A stretch of 6,191 bases of DNA from JBDSGC01 sp046594105. Its GTDB lineage: Bacteria; Acidobacteriota; Thermoanaerobaculia; Gp7-AA8. The stretch lies in the NCBI GenBank assembly GCA_046594105.1, contig JBKJQB010000213.1, positions 1 through 6,191 of the forward strand, given 5' to 3'. Numbering within the stretch: the first letter of the stretch is position 1; each line of letters opens with the position of its first letter. A program made the position numbers and the translations under genes. The notes beneath the pieces are model-generated. The model was given only the letters and a program-made list of their open reading frames with translations, was not told the origin of the DNA and searched no databases. Shown piece by piece: positions 5,760 through 6,191 of this stretch.

Positions 5760-6191
5760 TCAGCGCGTGTGCGCGTGGTCGTGATCGTGGCCGTGCTCGT
5801 GGGTGTGACCTTCCATCCCTGACTCGACCTGGGCCACGATCGCACGGGCCAGCTCACGAAACGCCGCAGCGGCCGGCGACGTCGGCTCGAGCACCACGAT
5901 CGGCGCGCCAGTGTCGCCGCCGATCACCACTTTCGGATCGATCGGCACTTCGCCCAGGAAGGGGACGCCGAGCATCTCGGCAGTGCGACGTCCGCCGCCG
6001 TGGCCGAAGATCTCTTCCCGCTCGCCGCAGTGGCGGCAGATGAAGTAGCTCATGTTCTCCACGATGCCCATCACCGGCACATTGACTTTGCGGAACATGG
6101 CCAGGCCTTTGCGCGCGTCGATCAGGGCGACGTCCTGCGGCGTGGTCACGATCACGGCGCCGGTCAGCGGTACCTTCTGGGTCATGGTGAG
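5760..6191 (-). CDS. mrp: Mrp/ApbC (NBP35-type) Fe-S cluster carrier ATPase, C-terminal part
   Basis: The frame is open through the window edge (codons CTC ACC ATG read L-T-M), so the internal ATG at 6185 is not the true start. The N-terminal half with the deviant Walker A P-loop lies outside. Numbering from that Met, the visible 141 residues show the family blocks GAVIVTTPQDVAL (9-21), VPVMGIVENMSYF (36-48), the CxxC motif C50-R-H-C53 that holds a bridging 4Fe-4S cluster in the dimer, IFGHGGG (59-65) and VPFLGEVPIDP (74-84). Mrp proteins bind a labile cluster in the cytoplasm and pass it to apo-proteins. After the usual end of the fold (about residue 120) there is an unusual tail in which every second residue from 127 to 139 is histidine (seven in all), probably binding metal. 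Stop codon TGA is at 5762-5760. Whether an N-terminal DUF59 domain is present cannot be seen. Confidence 0.93.
   Translation of the reverse strand, partial: LTMTQKVPLTGAVIVTTPQDVALIDARKGLAMFRKVNVPVMGIVENMSYFICRHCGEREEIFGHGGGRRTAEMLGVPFLGEVPIDPKVVIGGDTGAPIVVLEPTSPAAAAFRELARAIVAQVESGMEGHTHEHGHDHDHAHTR

Overview
GC-rich bacterial chromosomal DNA with ordinary, mostly housekeeping-type genes and unusually repeat-dense intergenic gaps. Gene content points to a Gram-negative bacterium: a secreted M16 zinc peptidase, an exported outer-membrane-type beta protein, a DUF480/YceH protein and the C-terminal part of an Mrp (ApbC/NBP35-type) Fe-S carrier. High GC, the intergenic palindrome families and a start codon placed directly after a -10 box would fit Acidobacteriota or a similar phylum. 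That assignment is inference from memory of such genomes; no marker gene is present.

Layout, left to right. 1-297 is non-coding and starts with one partial and one complete two-hairpin repeat (family A). 308-3199 (+) encodes a full-length two-half M16 metallopeptidase with a signal peptide, closed by a strong intrinsic terminator at 3218-3247. 3248-3490 is packed with repeats: a GCCGGC palindrome (family C), two oppositely oriented copies of a second family (B) and three GGTTTCT heptamers. 3491-4534 (+) encodes an exported, probably beta-barrel protein. 4535-4941 holds another B copy and two more A units in opposite orientations, then a core promoter whose -10 box ends six bases before the next start codon. 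4942-5631 (+) is yceH. 5632-5759 is a short convergent gap filled by a family C palindrome cluster. 5760-6191 (-) is the 3' part of an mrp gene that runs off the right edge.

The four genes do not look like an operon or a dedicated system. Each is separated from the next by a terminator, a repeat cluster or a change of strand, and their known or inferred roles (envelope proteolysis, envelope protein, putative regulator, Fe-S delivery) are independent. I see no defence system, CRISPR array, biosynthetic cluster, transposase or RNA gene.

The most interesting signal is non-coding. The four copies of the family A second hairpin differ in stem sequence but remain perfectly complementary, as expected of an element selected or propagated as a folded nucleic acid. 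Secondary points are the likely leaderless yceH mRNA, the seven-fold alternating-histidine tail of Mrp, and a divergent outer-membrane protein without the metal-resistance neighbours I associate with its family.
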